DNA from: G963674685 sp964591275
GTDB taxonomy: Bacteria; Lernaellota; Lernaellaia; JACKCT01
NCBI GenBank assembly: GCA_964591275.1
Contig: CAZQAE010000015.1
Coordinates: forward strand, 12,221 to 76,220
Direction of reading: 5' to 3'
Length of the DNA stretch: 64,000 bases
The notes under the pieces were generated by a model. It searched no databases. It was not told the DNA's origin and saw only the letters and a list, made by a program, of their open reading frames with translations. A program made the translations under genes and the position numbers. Shown here one piece after another: positions 28,280 through 38,497 of the stretch. Position 1 is the first letter of the stretch, and every line of letters begins with the position of its first letter.

Positions 28280-28726
28280 ATGAGCATTTCAAAGAAACCT
28301 GTTAGCGCAAAAAGCACGCTGAACGAAGCTTACGATTACGACAATCCTGTGCCCTTCTCGCGGGCTTTTCGCGTGGATGTCAATGGCATCACGCAATTGT
28401 TCATCTCCGGGACAGCCTCCGTGGATGAGAACGGCGATACGGTTTATGCGGGCGATCTGGAAAAACAGGTGAAACGCATGTTTCAAAACGTGACGCTTTT
28501 GCTTGAAGCCGAGGGCGCCTCCTGGCAGGACGTGGTGAAAACAGTTTTCTATCATCGGGACATCGACCGGGATTATATCGACATCAGCCGCTTTCGAACG
28601 GAGTTTTTCAACGAAGTCGGCCTGAAACAATATCCCGCCAGCGTGGGTATCGAAGCCCGCCTGTGCCGAGCGGACCTTCTTATCGAAATGGAAGCTTTGG
28701 CGATATACGAAACGCCGGTGAAATAA
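28280..28726 (+). CDS. Rid-family (RidA-like) protein
   Basis: A 148-residue protein with the YjgF/Rid fold, recognisable from FISGTASVDENGDTVYAGDLEKQV, NVTLLLEAEGASWQDVVKTVFYHRDI and YPASVGIEARLCRADLLIEMEALA. GGGGAGG precedes the ATG. RidA proper deaminates reactive enamines/imines using an Arg in the equivalent of EARLCR, which is present here. It is slightly longer than typical RidA (~128) and may belong to another Rid subgroup. Confidence 0.85.
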   Translation: MSISKKPVSAKSTLNEAYDYDNPVPFSRAFRVDVNGITQLFISGTASVDENGDTVYAGDLEKQVKRMFQNVTLLLEAEGASWQDVVKTVFYHRDIDRDYIDISRFRTEFFNEVGLKQYPASVGIEARLCRADLLIEMEALAIYETPVK

Positions 28727-28729
28727 GAC

Positions 28730-28748
28730 GACCGCCTAAAAAGCGGTC
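28730..28748 (+). terminator. possible terminator after the Rid gene
   Basis: GACCGC and GCGGTC pair around a 7-base loop just after the stop codon. The T-tract downstream is short and interrupted, so the call is weak. Confidence 0.3.
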
Positions 28749-28807
28749 CCCATTTTATTGCCGCCTTCGGCAAGGAATTCGTAAAATAACTCAAAGAGCC
28801 TGAGAAA

Positions 28808-30355
28808 ATGCGTGCTGTCCGATTAGAAAATCTTTGGCATATATCACTGATTTTCATGGCGCTGTCGTCGACACTCTTTGCTTGCCTGCTTTCCTGCGGC
28901 GATATGGAAGGCAAGGAGGAAAACCTATTTCCCGCGTCGGATTTCATGATCGATCAATCCGATCTGCGCCAAGTCTATGATCTCGATACCGGCGAATCAA
29001 TACGTATCTATGCAGGAGAATCTTCGCAAATCACACTGCTGGGCATCGAAACGCAGTTCGATCAGGTTCGCGGCGCCGTCCGAAGCACCAGTGTGCTCGT
29101 CGATGTAAACGGCGAGCAAATCCGGATTGAGACAGGCAACTACAACCTGCCGCGAACCATCGGGAATCTACGGATCGACTGCCCCACAACTCGCGATTAC
29201 TACATAAATACGGACGAAGACCAATGGGGCCTGGACAAAGACGCGCGCCTTCGCATCTGGCCTTTGGAGGGAACGCTTTTCGGTGAGCAAACGCTCGTTT
29301 ATCCCGTTGCCAAGCAGCGGTGGATGGCCAATCGCACGCAGGCCGGCAACGAGCCCACCGACGATTACCTGCCCTTTCTGACCTCGATCTACTATCATTG
29401 CGGCGTGGATTTCGGCGGGACCGACGGCGTGGACGAGGTGGTGGCCGCAGCCGGCGGCACGATCATTTCAGCCGGCGGCGAAATCTTGGCCGGTTACGGC
29501 GATACACCCGCACAATTGCAATATATGTTCATCGCCAAAAGGACCGATGTGCTCTATATCCTGGATGATCGGGGATGGTATTATCGATACAGCCACCTGC
29601 ACAGCATCGACCCGTCGATAAGCGTTGGCGAACGCGTTGAAGCGGGTGATGTCATCGGCCTACTGGGCAACGAAGGGCATAGCGGCGGCTGGGCTCATCT
29701 TCATTTTGAGATACTCATCAAACAGCCTTCCGGCAGATGGGGGGCGGAGCCGGCCTTCCCATATCTGTGGGAGGGATACGTTGAGCGCGAGAAACCGAAA
29801 ATCATTGCACTCGCACGTCCCCACCGTTTCGCCCAAGCGGGTGATGCCGTTGCGCTGGATGGATCAAAGTCAATGAGCTTTGACGGAGAAATCGTCAGCT
29901 ACAAATGGATTTTCACTGACGGCGACGTGTCCGAAGGTGAGACAGTCGAACACATTTACGAGCATCCCGGCTTTTACACGGAAATTCTTAAGGTGACTGA
30001 CAAGGCGGGTAACGTGGCCTACGACTTTCCCATCGTGCAGGTCGTGCATGCCGATGACCAGAAACTTTTCTACACGTACATGCACGCTTCAAATACGCCG
30101 TCGAAGAACATTCACATCGGCGATGAAGTTCTATTCAAAGCCCGAACTTTCGGCTTCGGCGGCGGCGAGGAGCAATGGGACTTCGGCGATGGGAGTTCTT
30201 TGCATACAACGCAATCTGGCAACGGACCCCTGGGAGATTATGCCTCGCTCACGCACACGTACGCCGCCTCCGGCGACTATCTCGTCAATATCAGTCGCAC
30301 CAATCATCGCGGCGAACCCGCCAACACGAGGTTGTGGGTACAGGTCTCTGAGTGA
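28808..30355 (+). CDS. lipoprotein with M23 peptidase and PKD domains
   Basis: A 515-residue lipoprotein (signal peptide ending ACLLSC). Residues ~190-310 form a lysostaphin-type M23 domain: His197 and Asp201 (HCGVDFG) and HLH 297-299 are the zinc and catalytic residues. Two PKD-like beta-sandwiches follow (FDGEIVSYKWIFTDGDVSEGE; EEQWDFGDGSSLHTTQ). The motif set is complete, so activity on peptidoglycan crosslinks or another peptide is likely. Surface anchoring plus PKD domains points to envelope remodelling. Confidence 0.85.
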   Translation: MRAVRLENLWHISLIFMALSSTLFACLLSCGDMEGKEENLFPASDFMIDQSDLRQVYDLDTGESIRIYAGESSQITLLGIETQFDQVRGAVRSTSVLVDVNGEQIRIETGNYNLPRTIGNLRIDCPTTRDYYINTDEDQWGLDKDARLRIWPLEGTLFGEQTLVYPVAKQRWMANRTQAGNEPTDDYLPFLTSIYYHCGVDFGGTDGVDEVVAAAGGTIISAGGEILAGYGDTPAQLQYMFIAKRTDVLYILDDRGWYYRYSHLHSIDPSISVGERVEAGDVIGLLGNEGHSGGWAHLHFEILIKQPSGRWGAEPAFPYLWEGYVEREKPKIIALARPHRFAQAGDAVALDGSKSMSFDGEIVSYKWIFTDGDVSEGETVEHIYEHPGFYTEILKVTDKAGNVAYDFPIVQVVHADDQKLFYTYMHASNTPSKNIHIGDEVLFKARTFGFGGGEEQWDFGDGSSLHTTQSGNGPLGDYASLTHTYAASGDYLVNISRTNHRGEPANTRLWVQVSE

Positions 30356-30446
30356 GTGCTTGAAGCATTGACTCACTACCGACGATTTGCATTTCCCTAA
30401 ATTTCGTGCCAGTTAGATTTGCTGAGGAATTTGACGGGAGCATCAC

Positions 30447-31472
30447 GTGGAACCGACAGCGCAAACGAAAAGCGACGACGCCGGCAAGGACACTCCGGAA
30501 TTTCCGTGGACTTTTGACAGGGTCAAAGAGTACACGCGTCAAAACACGCGCGTGGTCGAAATCAAGGGGCAATATTTCCTTCGCTTTGTCGTCTGGGCAA
30601 TAACCAGGCTGACCCAACTTCTTTCCTGGGATTTGGCTTATCGCATGGGTGCGGGAATAGGCCGCGTGCTTCACTTATTGAAAGTCCGGCGTGCTGTGGC
30701 CATGACCAATCTGGACATCGTTTACGGCGACAGCAAAACGAGCCGGGAAAAAGACGAAATATACAAGGCGTCTCTTATCAATTTCGGTCGCCAGACCGTG
30801 AACTATATGCGCATCCCGCTGATGGATGAAGATTTCTGGAACAATGATTTCCAGCTTGAAAACGAGCACATTCTCCGCGACGCCTACAATCAGGGAAAGG
30901 GCGTCATCATGCTGTACATGCACTACGGACCCTGGGAACTGCCCGGCGGCAAGATCGCCCACAGCGGCTACCCGCTGGCCGTTGTGGCTAAAGCAATCAA
31001 AAACAAAGTAGTGGACAAGTTCGTCGTCGACGCCAGAAGCGCCATGACCCTGGGAAGCATCAAGCACCGGGACGCCATGGGACGCATCAGGGAAGGGCTG
31101 AATAACGGCGAAGGGATCATCATGGTCATCGACCAGAACATGAAACGCAGCCAGGGCGTCTTTGTCGAATGGATGGGACGCATGGCCTCCGCCGTCCGAT
31201 CCGTGGCATGGCTTGCAAGAGAAACCGGCGCGCCCGTGATTACGGGGTACGCTCGGCAGTTGGGGCCGAAAAGTTTTCAAATGACGATGACCGAGCATTT
31301 GCCCTGGGAGACGCATGAGGATTCCGATGAGGAACTTCTTGTCAACACGCGCAACTACATCAAAGCCGTCGAGAAGCACATATATGAAGCTCCGCACGAG
31401 TGGTTTTGGCTACACCGTCGCTGGAAGATTCAGCCCGAAGGCGTCCCCAACCCCTACACGGCAAGGCCGTGA
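30447..31472 (+). CDS. LpxL/HtrB-type lysophospholipid (lipid A) acyltransferase
   Basis: A 341-residue acyltransferase starting at GTG 30447 after GGGAG at 7 bases. Its blocks are LYMHYGPWELPGG (catalytic His and Glu, with YGP replacing the usual xGN), MVIDQNMKRSQGVFVEWMGR and HEWFWLHRRWKIQPEG. Together with the gene at 16775-17758 it gives this genome at least two lipid A secondary acyltransferases. The altered catalytic block may reflect a different acceptor. Confidence 0.88.
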   Translation: MEPTAQTKSDDAGKDTPEFPWTFDRVKEYTRQNTRVVEIKGQYFLRFVVWAITRLTQLLSWDLAYRMGAGIGRVLHLLKVRRAVAMTNLDIVYGDSKTSREKDEIYKASLINFGRQTVNYMRIPLMDEDFWNNDFQLENEHILRDAYNQGKGVIMLYMHYGPWELPGGKIAHSGYPLAVVAKAIKNKVVDKFVVDARSAMTLGSIKHRDAMGRIREGLNNGEGIIMVIDQNMKRSQGVFVEWMGRMASAVRSVAWLARETGAPVITGYARQLGPKSFQMTMTEHLPWETHEDSDEELLVNTRNYIKAVEKHIYEAPHEWFWLHRRWKIQPEGVPNPYTARP

Positions 31473-32038
31473 GCTGATGACTTCTCACCCGCTCCCCTCG
31501 GCCATATGGCAATGAGAAGAGTTTTTCCTCCGAAAGCCAGACAAGCTGTGAGCTTGACCAGATAAATTATTGCGCGTCTTCCTCGGCGTTAATGGCATCG
31601 GAAAGGGTTGAAACCTTCGAAAGCGAGACATGGCTGTGAGCAGATTACACGGCATGGACGTGAGTAGATTATTTGCCTTTCGAACCCGCCCGAAATATGA
31701 GCTTGATCGAGACGTTTGTGCTTATACCAAGGAGACCGAGATAAAGAACGAACCGAGCAGTGCATAAATTATATCCAATAATAACAAATATATGTGATAG
31801 CATCCGTATAACCTCCACATTTAAAAAAGACGCCTCATCCGCAAGTATTTTCCGCAAAGAAAACATGAGCACCCTGCTTTGATAACCATTGTGCAGTGAC
31901 GATACTCAAGGATTTCAACATGATTTAAATCTCTTTTCGTCGCCGGATATTCTTTTAAATGAAAAAAAAGCATGTATACTGTTTGTGCAAATCGGAAAGA
32001 ATTCCGCGCTTCCCAAGCGCCCGGAGGATCAAACGGCT
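31473..32038. other. intergenic region before the sensor operon
   Basis: About 560 bases with no convincing gene. A minus-strand frame at 31669-31872 has leucine-rich composition but no ribosome site. An AT-rich patch near 31940-31985 could be the operon promoter. I see no riboswitch I recognise. Confidence 0.35.
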
Positions 32039-35000
32039 TTGAAAAGTTATTGGCTGGTAGTTATTTCATTCTTGGTGATCGGAGGATTTTTACAATCGCC
32101 CGATTTATTGGCGGAAAGCCACCAGGATAACAAGGCGCAAACCATCGCCCTGAGCGCCGAGGAATTAAGCTGGATCGCCGATCACCCGGTGATCACGGTC
32201 GGCGCCTCCAAGGACTGGGCTCCGATGGATTTCACCGACGACGAAGGACGGCATGCGGGCATCAGCGCCGATTACCTGCGTTTGATCGAAGAGCGGTCGG
32301 GGCTTGCCTTCAAACCGGTGACGGATCTCAATTGGAACGACGCCCTGGAAAAAACGAAGGCCCATAAACTCGACGGCATGATCTCCATTTCCTATACGGC
32401 GAAGCGCGACCGTTACCTCAACTTCTCCGACCCCTATTTCGCCATCGGCAAGGTCATCATCGTCCGCAAGGAAACAAACGACGTTAATGGTATAGACGAC
32501 CTCAAAGGCAGGACCGTCGCGGTGGAAGAGGGTTATCTGATCCAAGATCAACTGGCTCAAGATTATCCCGACATCGTTACCATCGGAAAAGCTACTACAT
32601 TGGACGCCCTGCTGGCAGTAATCAAAAAGGAGGCGGACGCCTATCTCGGAAACATGGCGGTGGTCAACCGTTTGATGGAAACCCATCAACTGGTCACTCT
32701 AAAAGTTTCCGGCATGGGACCTTACGAGCCCGCAAAATTAAGAATCGCGCTCAGGCAGGACTGGTCCGATACCCCGCTACAGATCGTCAACAAGGCTCTG
32801 GCGGCCGTCACCGAGGAAGAACATCGTGAAATCCTGGAAAGATGGGTTAGCATTTCCAGCGATATTTCGTCTTACCAAATTCGGAAAGACGTCACGTTTT
32901 CGGACAAGGAAAAGGAATGGATTAAAGACAACCCGGTGATAAGTATCGGCGCGGTGAAGGATTGTCCCCCCTTCGATTTCACCGATGAAAAGGGAATCCA
33001 CAGCGGCATCTCCGCCGATTATCTGAATCTACTTAAGCGCCTGACCGGCCTTCGATTTGAAGTCGTTACGGACCTGTCATGGAATCAGGTAATCCAAAAA
33101 GCCCGAAGAAGGGAACTGGACGGAGTTGCAACTGTCTATCGAACGGCGGAGCGTGAAAACTATCTGTATTTCAGCGAGGCATATTTCATGTGTCCGGAAG
33201 CCATCGTCATCAACAAAGATGTGGCTGACATTCGAAACATCAATGACCTGAGCAACAAAACCGTTGTGGTGGAAAAGGGCTATTTTTTGGAAAACCAACT
33301 TAGAAGCGCTTACCCTTCCATCAAAATACTCAATGTCGCCGATACGCTAGCGGCTTTGTTGGCCGTCTCCAACCGGGAAGCGCACGCTTATATCGGAAAT
33401 ACCGCCGTCGTGTTTTACATCATGGAAAAACACCAGTTGACCAACCTGAAAATCGGCGGTCTTTCGCCTTTCAAACCGATGAGGATTCGCATTGCTCTAC
33501 GCAATGACTGGCCCCCGGAAGCCATCGGTATTATCAATAAAGGGCTGGCGGCGATCGATCCGGAAACAAAGCGTAAAATTCAGCGAAAATGGATTGGGAT
33601 CAACTTTGAGGACTTCGTATCGGACGAGCAAATCGTCGAATTGAGCGAACGGGAAGAAGCATGGCTTGCCGCCCACAAAAATATCCGGCTAGGCGTCGAT
33701 CCCTCCTGGCCCCCCTTCGAGTTCGTCGACCAGACCAAGACATATAAGGGGATTTCCTCCGACTACGTAAATATCCTGTCTGAAAAGCTGAAGGTGGAGA
33801 TGACGCCGGCCCCCGGCCTGAGCTGGCAGCAGGTTATTGACGGAGCCAAAGAGGGTCGGATCGACGTCCTTCCGTGCGTGGCCGAAACTCCCGAGCGTTC
33901 CCGCTTTCTCAATTTCACCAAACCCTACATCATCCAGCCCATGGTGATCATGACCAGAAACGACGCCCCTTTCGTGGGCGACATCGACGAGATTCTCGGC
34001 GAAAATATCGCCGTCATAAATGATCACATAACCCACGAGTATCTCCGCCGCGATTATCCGGACATCGATCTGTATTTGGTCAGCGACATCGAAGAGGCCG
34101 TCGAAGCGGTGGCCGAAAAAAAGGCCTACGCTCTGGTGGACAACCTAGCCGCCATCGAATTCGCCGTGCGCAGGCTCGGCGTCACGAACCTGAAGGTCTC
34201 GGGGCATACGAAGTACAACTTCGAGTTGTCCATGGGCGTGCGCAAGGACTGGCCCGAGCTGGTCGAGATTTTCGACAAGCAGCTGGCCGCCGTTCCCCGG
34301 CAGCGCAAATCGAACATCAACTCTTCATGGATCAACGTTCACGTGGAAAGACGAACCGACTGGGCCCAGGTCAAAAAACACGCTCAGCAATTCGCGCTGA
34401 TCGCCGCCGTGATCGTCCTCATGTTTCTTTTTTGGAACCGGCGTTTGGACCGCACGGTCCGGCGCCGGACGGCTGAGCTCAGGGCCAGCGAGGAGCAATA
34501 CCGCCTCCTTTTCGACAGCGGCAACGACGCCCTGTTCGTTCATGCCTTGAGCGAAGACGGGCGGCCCGGCCCCTTTATTCAGGTCAACGAAGTCGCCTGC
34601 AAACGCCTGGGCTATGACCGGGACGAGCTCGCCGAACTTCGGCCCGCGGACATCGAGCCCGCTGAATTCGACGAGGCCGGAGCCGCGGTGTTCAGGGAAT
34701 TGATGATCGACAAGCAGGCCGTGTTCGAGACGGTCCACAAAACCAAAGACGGACGGAAGATCCCGGTGGAGATCAGTTCCCGTCTGTTTCAGATGCACGG
34801 CGATAACTTCGTTCTTTCCATCGCCCGGAACATCACCGAGCGCAAAAAGGCCGAGGAGGAATTGATAAAGCATCGGGATCATCTGGAGGATCTGGTTGCC
34901 GAAAGAACCACAACCATCGCCGAAAGCGAAGCCCGATTCCGGGGATATTATGAAAACTCTTCGGACCCCCATTTGATTTACAGCGACGAGGGAATCCTCG

Positions 35001-35446
35001 ACTGCAACGACGCCATGGTCCGACTCCTGGGCTGCAAGGACAAAAAGGAACTTTTGCGCAGGCGCCCGGCGGAGTTTTCTCCGGAGTATCAGCCGGACCG
35101 CAAGGCCTCGGGCGAAAAATCCGCCGAGATGGACGCCATCGCTTACCGGCGCGGTTTTTATCGTTTCGACTGGATTTTCACCAGGACCGACGACGAGCCG
35201 CTTCCCGTGGAGGTGACCTTGACCCCCGTCACCCAGGGGGGGGGGAAGCCCGTTCTTCTGGCGGTGTGGCACGACTTGACCGAAAGAAAAAAGGCCGAGA
35301 AAAAGCTGCGGCAAAACATGGAGGATCTGGAGCGCTTCAACCGCCTGGCCGCAGGGCGCGAGGAGAAGATGATACAACTGAAAACAAAGATCAACAAGTT
35401 GCTCGTCCAGTGCGGAGAACCGGAAAAATACAAAATCGTCAAGTGA
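32039..35446 (+). CDS. triple SBP_bac_3 and double PAS membrane sensor lacking a kinase domain
   Basis: From TTG 32039 (GGAGG at 32023-32027) a signal peptide (SYWLVVISFLVIGGFLQ) leads to three consecutive periplasmic solute-binding domains of about 230 residues (32150-32860, 32890-33600, 33610-34340). Each opens with a form of VITVGASKDWAPMDFTDDEG. One membrane helix (34380-34440) and two PAS domains (34470-34850, 34920-35290) follow, then a coiled coil ending at the stop. BvgS/EvgS sensors have the same Venus-flytrap-TM-PAS order but continue into a kinase. Here the kinase is on a separate gene two genes downstream. An upstream TTG at 31889 is less likely. Confidence 0.85.
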   Translation: MKSYWLVVISFLVIGGFLQSPDLLAESHQDNKAQTIALSAEELSWIADHPVITVGASKDWAPMDFTDDEGRHAGISADYLRLIEERSGLAFKPVTDLNWNDALEKTKAHKLDGMISISYTAKRDRYLNFSDPYFAIGKVIIVRKETNDVNGIDDLKGRTVAVEEGYLIQDQLAQDYPDIVTIGKATTLDALLAVIKKEADAYLGNMAVVNRLMETHQLVTLKVSGMGPYEPAKLRIALRQDWSDTPLQIVNKALAAVTEEEHREILERWVSISSDISSYQIRKDVTFSDKEKEWIKDNPVISIGAVKDCPPFDFTDEKGIHSGISADYLNLLKRLTGLRFEVVTDLSWNQVIQKARRRELDGVATVYRTAERENYLYFSEAYFMCPEAIVINKDVADIRNINDLSNKTVVVEKGYFLENQLRSAYPSIKILNVADTLAALLAVSNREAHAYIGNTAVVFYIMEKHQLTNLKIGGLSPFKPMRIRIALRNDWPPEAIGIINKGLAAIDPETKRKIQRKWIGINFEDFVSDEQIVELSEREEAWLAAHKNIRLGVDPSWPPFEFVDQTKTYKGISSDYVNILSEKLKVEMTPAPGLSWQQVIDGAKEGRIDVLPCVAETPERSRFLNFTKPYIIQPMVIMTRNDAPFVGDIDEILGENIAVINDHITHEYLRRDYPDIDLYLVSDIEEAVEAVAEKKAYALVDNLAAIEFAVRRLGVTNLKVSGHTKYNFELSMGVRKDWPELVEIFDKQLAAVPRQRKSNINSSWINVHVERRTDWAQVKKHAQQFALIAAVIVLMFLFWNRRLDRTVRRRTAELRASEEQYRLLFDSGNDALFVHALSEDGRPGPFIQVNEVACKRLGYDRDELAELRPADIEPAEFDEAGAAVFRELMIDKQAVFETVHKTKDGRKIPVEISSRLFQMHGDNFVLSIARNITERKKAEEELIKHRDHLEDLVAERTTTIAESEARFRGYYENSSDPHLIYSDEGILDCNDAMVRLLGCKDKKELLRRRPAEFSPEYQPDRKASGEKSAEMDAIAYRRGFYRFDWIFTRTDDEPLPVEVTLTPVTQGGGKPVLLAVWHDLTERKKAEKKLRQNMEDLERFNRLAAGREEKMIQLKTKINKLLVQCGEPEKYKIVK

Positions 35447-35465
35447 ATCCCAACGAATACGGGGT

Positions 35466-35708
35466 ATGTCCATGTTTCAAGAAGAACGCGAAGAACTTTT
35501 GTTCGACTGGAAAATGATCGGCGATGTGGGCGAGGACCGCCCCAACCCGGAAGCCGAGATGAAGGTCGCCGTCTGCCGGCTGATGCAATTCACTTTGCGG
35601 GACGTGCCGATGGAATACACCGGCAAGGACTTCCAGGTCCGCGAGGTCGACTGCTGGTGCACGGGCGAGCGGATCTGCCGCTTCGAAATCACCCTGAAAC
35701 GGGATTGA
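35466..35708 (+). CDS. small V4R-like protein
   Basis: An 80-residue cytoplasmic protein. The C-terminal half, MEYTGKDFQVREVDCWCTGERICRFEI, matches the end of 4-vinyl-reductase (V4R) domains, whose Cys cluster often binds metal or hydrocarbon ligands. Full V4R domains are ~60 residues plus a longer N-terminal region, so this looks like a stripped-down sensor module. It sits between the sensor and the kinase in one operon (gaps 19 and 4 bases) and may relay or tune the signal. Confidence 0.65.
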   Translation: MSMFQEEREELLFDWKMIGDVGEDRPNPEAEMKVAVCRLMQFTLRDVPMEYTGKDFQVREVDCWCTGERICRFEITLKRD

Positions 35709-35712
35709 TACG

Positions 35713-38487
35713 ATGATTCAAGTCAAGGAAGAGCACATCGACAAAATCACCGAGGCCTTTCAAAAAATCCTCAAGGGGAAAGAGCCTTCTTTAATCCCGC
35801 TGCCCGACGACCACCCGGAAGATGAAATCCGGCAGGCGGTGAGTTATATCAACCAATTCATCGGCGAATACAATGAAGTTGCGCGGACTCTCGCGAAGCT
35901 GTCTCAAGGAACGATCGACGCCAAAATCCCGCAAAGCTCCTTGAGCTTTGTGTCCTTTTTAAAAAACCTGCAATCCAGTCTGAACCATCTGACATGGGTC
36001 ACCCAGCAGATCGCCAAAGGGAGTTTTGATCATGAAGTAAATTTCATGGGCGATTTCTCCGAGGCCTTCAATTCCATGACAAAGCAGTTGCAGGAATTTT
36101 TCACCGAGCGAAAACGGTCGACGGAAAAGCTGACGACCCGTCTCGATCAGATGGCCAGCGCCCGGCGGGCCATGCTGAACATCGCCGAGGATCTGGAAGA
36201 GGCCAGAAAGGAGGCTGAGGACGCCACGAAGGCCAAAAGCGAATTTCTGGCGAACATGAGCCACGAAATCCGCACCCCCATGAACGCCATCATGGGAATG
36301 AGCCAGCTGGCCTTGCAGACGAAACTGACGCCCAAGCAGCGCGACTACGTGGAAAAGATCGACCGGGCCTCGAAATCGCTGCTGCGCATCATCAACGACA
36401 TCCTGGATTTCTCCAAGATCGAGGCGGGCAAGCTGGAGATGGAATCCGTCGAGTTCGACCTCCAGGAGGTTTTGGACAACCTGGCCAATATTTCCACCAT
36501 CAAGGCGGAGGAGAAGGGATTGGAACTGCTGTTTCGGCTGCACGAGGACGTGCCGACGAACCTGGTGGGCGACCCCTTGAGGCTGGGCCAGATTCTGCTC
36601 AATCTGGTGTCCAACGCCGTCAAATTCACCGCCAAAGGAGAGATCGTCGTCCAGGTGGAAGTCCTGGAACAAAGCGGGGACGAGGTCCGGCTGAAGTTCG
36701 CCGTTCACGACACGGGCATCGGCATGACCAAAGAGCAGCAGGCGAAGCTTTTCGAGTCCTTTTCTCAGGCCGATTCTTCCACCACGCGAAAATTCGGCGG
36801 CACGGGCCTGGGTCTGGCCATCAGCAAAAAGCTCACGAAGATGATGGGCGGCGATATCGAGGTGGAAAGCGAGGCGGGCAAAGGCAGTTCCTTCCTTTTC
36901 AGCGTTGAATTCGGTCTGCATGAACACAGGCGCAAAAGCCGCATGGTGCTGTCCGAGGATTTGCGGGGTATGAAGGTCCTGGTGGTGGACGACAACAGGA
37001 CTTCCCGGGAGATTTTGCACGGCCTGCTCGACACCTTCGGTTTCGACGTCACCCTGGCCGCCTCGGGACCGGAAGGCGTCAACGAGCTGGAGAGCGCCGC
37101 CCACGGGCAGCCCTTCGAACTGGTGCTCATGGACTGGAGAATGCCCGGCGTCAACGGGATTCAGGCCGCACGAATGATCAAAGGCCATAAAGCTCTCGCC
37201 AAGATCCCCACCGTCATTATGATCACCGCCTATGGTCGCCAGGAAATCATTCAACAGGCCCAGGACCTGGGACTCGAAGGATTTTTGATCAAACCGATCA
37301 GTCCGTCCATCCTTTTCAATACGGTCATGGAAATTTTCGGCAAGGAAACCGAACACCAGGCCCGCGCCTACGAGTCCGACGATCTCCTGCAAAAGATATC
37401 GTCCATCAGCGGCGCGAATGTATTGCTGGCCGAAGACAACGAGATCAATCAGCAGGTGGCCGGAGAGCTTTTGACGAGCTGGGGCCTTTCGGTGGATATC
37501 GCCAAAAACGGAAAAGAGGCGGTGGCCAAAGCCAAGACTCGCAAATACGACGCCGTCCTGATGGATATCCAGATGCCCGAGATGGACGGATTCGAAGCCA
37601 CGGCGCGTATCCGAAAGCTCGCCCCGGATTATCCCTTCCTTCGCGATCTGCCCATCCTCGCCATGACCGCCCACGCCATGAGCGGCGACAGGGAAAAGAG
37701 CCTCGCCGGGGGGATGAACGACCATCTCACCAAGCCCGTCGACCCGAAGGAAATGGCTGAAACCCTCATGAAATGGATTCGGCCCAAGGCGGCGACCGGC
37801 ACGGGGCCGACGTTCGGCACGGGGCCGGCGACCGGCGTCAAGGCGTCGCCGGAAACCCCTCCGGCCTCAGCCCCGCTCTCAAGGCTCTTTCTTCCGGGGA
37901 TCGACACCCGGGCGGGAGTGGCCAGGGTCGGGGGAAACGAAAAGTTGTACAGGAAACTTCTGCTGAGGTTGCGCGACGACTACGGCGCTTACGCCGACGC
38001 CGTGCTCAAGGACTTGTCCGACGATGATTTTGTGAGCGCGCGGATCAAGGCCCACACCCTCAAGGGCGTAGCCGCGAACATCGGCGCGACGGACCTGCAG
38101 GAGGCGGCGGGAAACCTGGAGACCTCCCTGAAAAACGAAGACGAGGGGGCCTTGAAGCAACATTTTATCCTTTTCAAAAACACCCTGACACAGGTCCTGG
38201 GCGTCCTGGAAACCCTGGACCCGAAAGTCCCGGAGGCGCCGGATGCGGACAAAATGAAAACGCCCTCCAACCCGGAAAGCCTGCTGGACGCGCTCAAGAA
38301 ACTGGGGCCGGCGGTGGACTCGCGAAAGCCGAAAAACTGTGCGCCCTTCCTTGCGGAAATTGAGACCCTTAGTTGGCCCGAATCCCTGTCGGCCAGGGCC
38401 CAAAGCCTTGTGGCCGAGGTGAATAAATACAAATTCAAGGACGCACGATCGATCATCGATGAAATGATAAAGACTTTGGAAGATTAA
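35713..38487 (+). CDS. soluble hybrid histidine kinase with two REC domains and Hpt
   Basis: A 924-residue protein without membrane segments. A HAMP-like helical N-terminus is followed by HisKA with the phosphorylated His184 (MSHEIRTP), HATPase_c (DTGIGM, GGTGLGLAI), a first REC (Asp474 in LVLMDWRMPG), a second REC (Asp618 in VLMDIQMPEMDG) and a C-terminal Hpt (His781 in AHTLKG). All relay residues are present. Being soluble, it needs an input partner; the kinase-less membrane sensor three genes upstream in the same operon is the natural one. Confidence 0.92.
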   Translation: MIQVKEEHIDKITEAFQKILKGKEPSLIPLPDDHPEDEIRQAVSYINQFIGEYNEVARTLAKLSQGTIDAKIPQSSLSFVSFLKNLQSSLNHLTWVTQQIAKGSFDHEVNFMGDFSEAFNSMTKQLQEFFTERKRSTEKLTTRLDQMASARRAMLNIAEDLEEARKEAEDATKAKSEFLANMSHEIRTPMNAIMGMSQLALQTKLTPKQRDYVEKIDRASKSLLRIINDILDFSKIEAGKLEMESVEFDLQEVLDNLANISTIKAEEKGLELLFRLHEDVPTNLVGDPLRLGQILLNLVSNAVKFTAKGEIVVQVEVLEQSGDEVRLKFAVHDTGIGMTKEQQAKLFESFSQADSSTTRKFGGTGLGLAISKKLTKMMGGDIEVESEAGKGSSFLFSVEFGLHEHRRKSRMVLSEDLRGMKVLVVDDNRTSREILHGLLDTFGFDVTLAASGPEGVNELESAAHGQPFELVLMDWRMPGVNGIQAARMIKGHKALAKIPTVIMITAYGRQEIIQQAQDLGLEGFLIKPISPSILFNTVMEIFGKETEHQARAYESDDLLQKISSISGANVLLAEDNEINQQVAGELLTSWGLSVDIAKNGKEAVAKAKTRKYDAVLMDIQMPEMDGFEATARIRKLAPDYPFLRDLPILAMTAHAMSGDREKSLAGGMNDHLTKPVDPKEMAETLMKWIRPKAATGTGPTFGTGPATGVKASPETPPASAPLSRLFLPGIDTRAGVARVGGNEKLYRKLLLRLRDDYGAYADAVLKDLSDDDFVSARIKAHTLKGVAANIGATDLQEAAGNLETSLKNEDEGALKQHFILFKNTLTQVLGVLETLDPKVPEAPDADKMKTPSNPESLLDALKKLGPAVDSRKPKNCAPFLAEIETLSWPESLSARAQSLVAEVNKYKFKDARSIIDEMIKTLED

Positions 38488-38497
38488 GGGGACCGCC

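Noticed and set aside
31480..31880. Possible cyclic di-GMP riboswitch before the sensor/HD-GYP operon
   Set aside because: No GEMM-type conserved core is recognisable.
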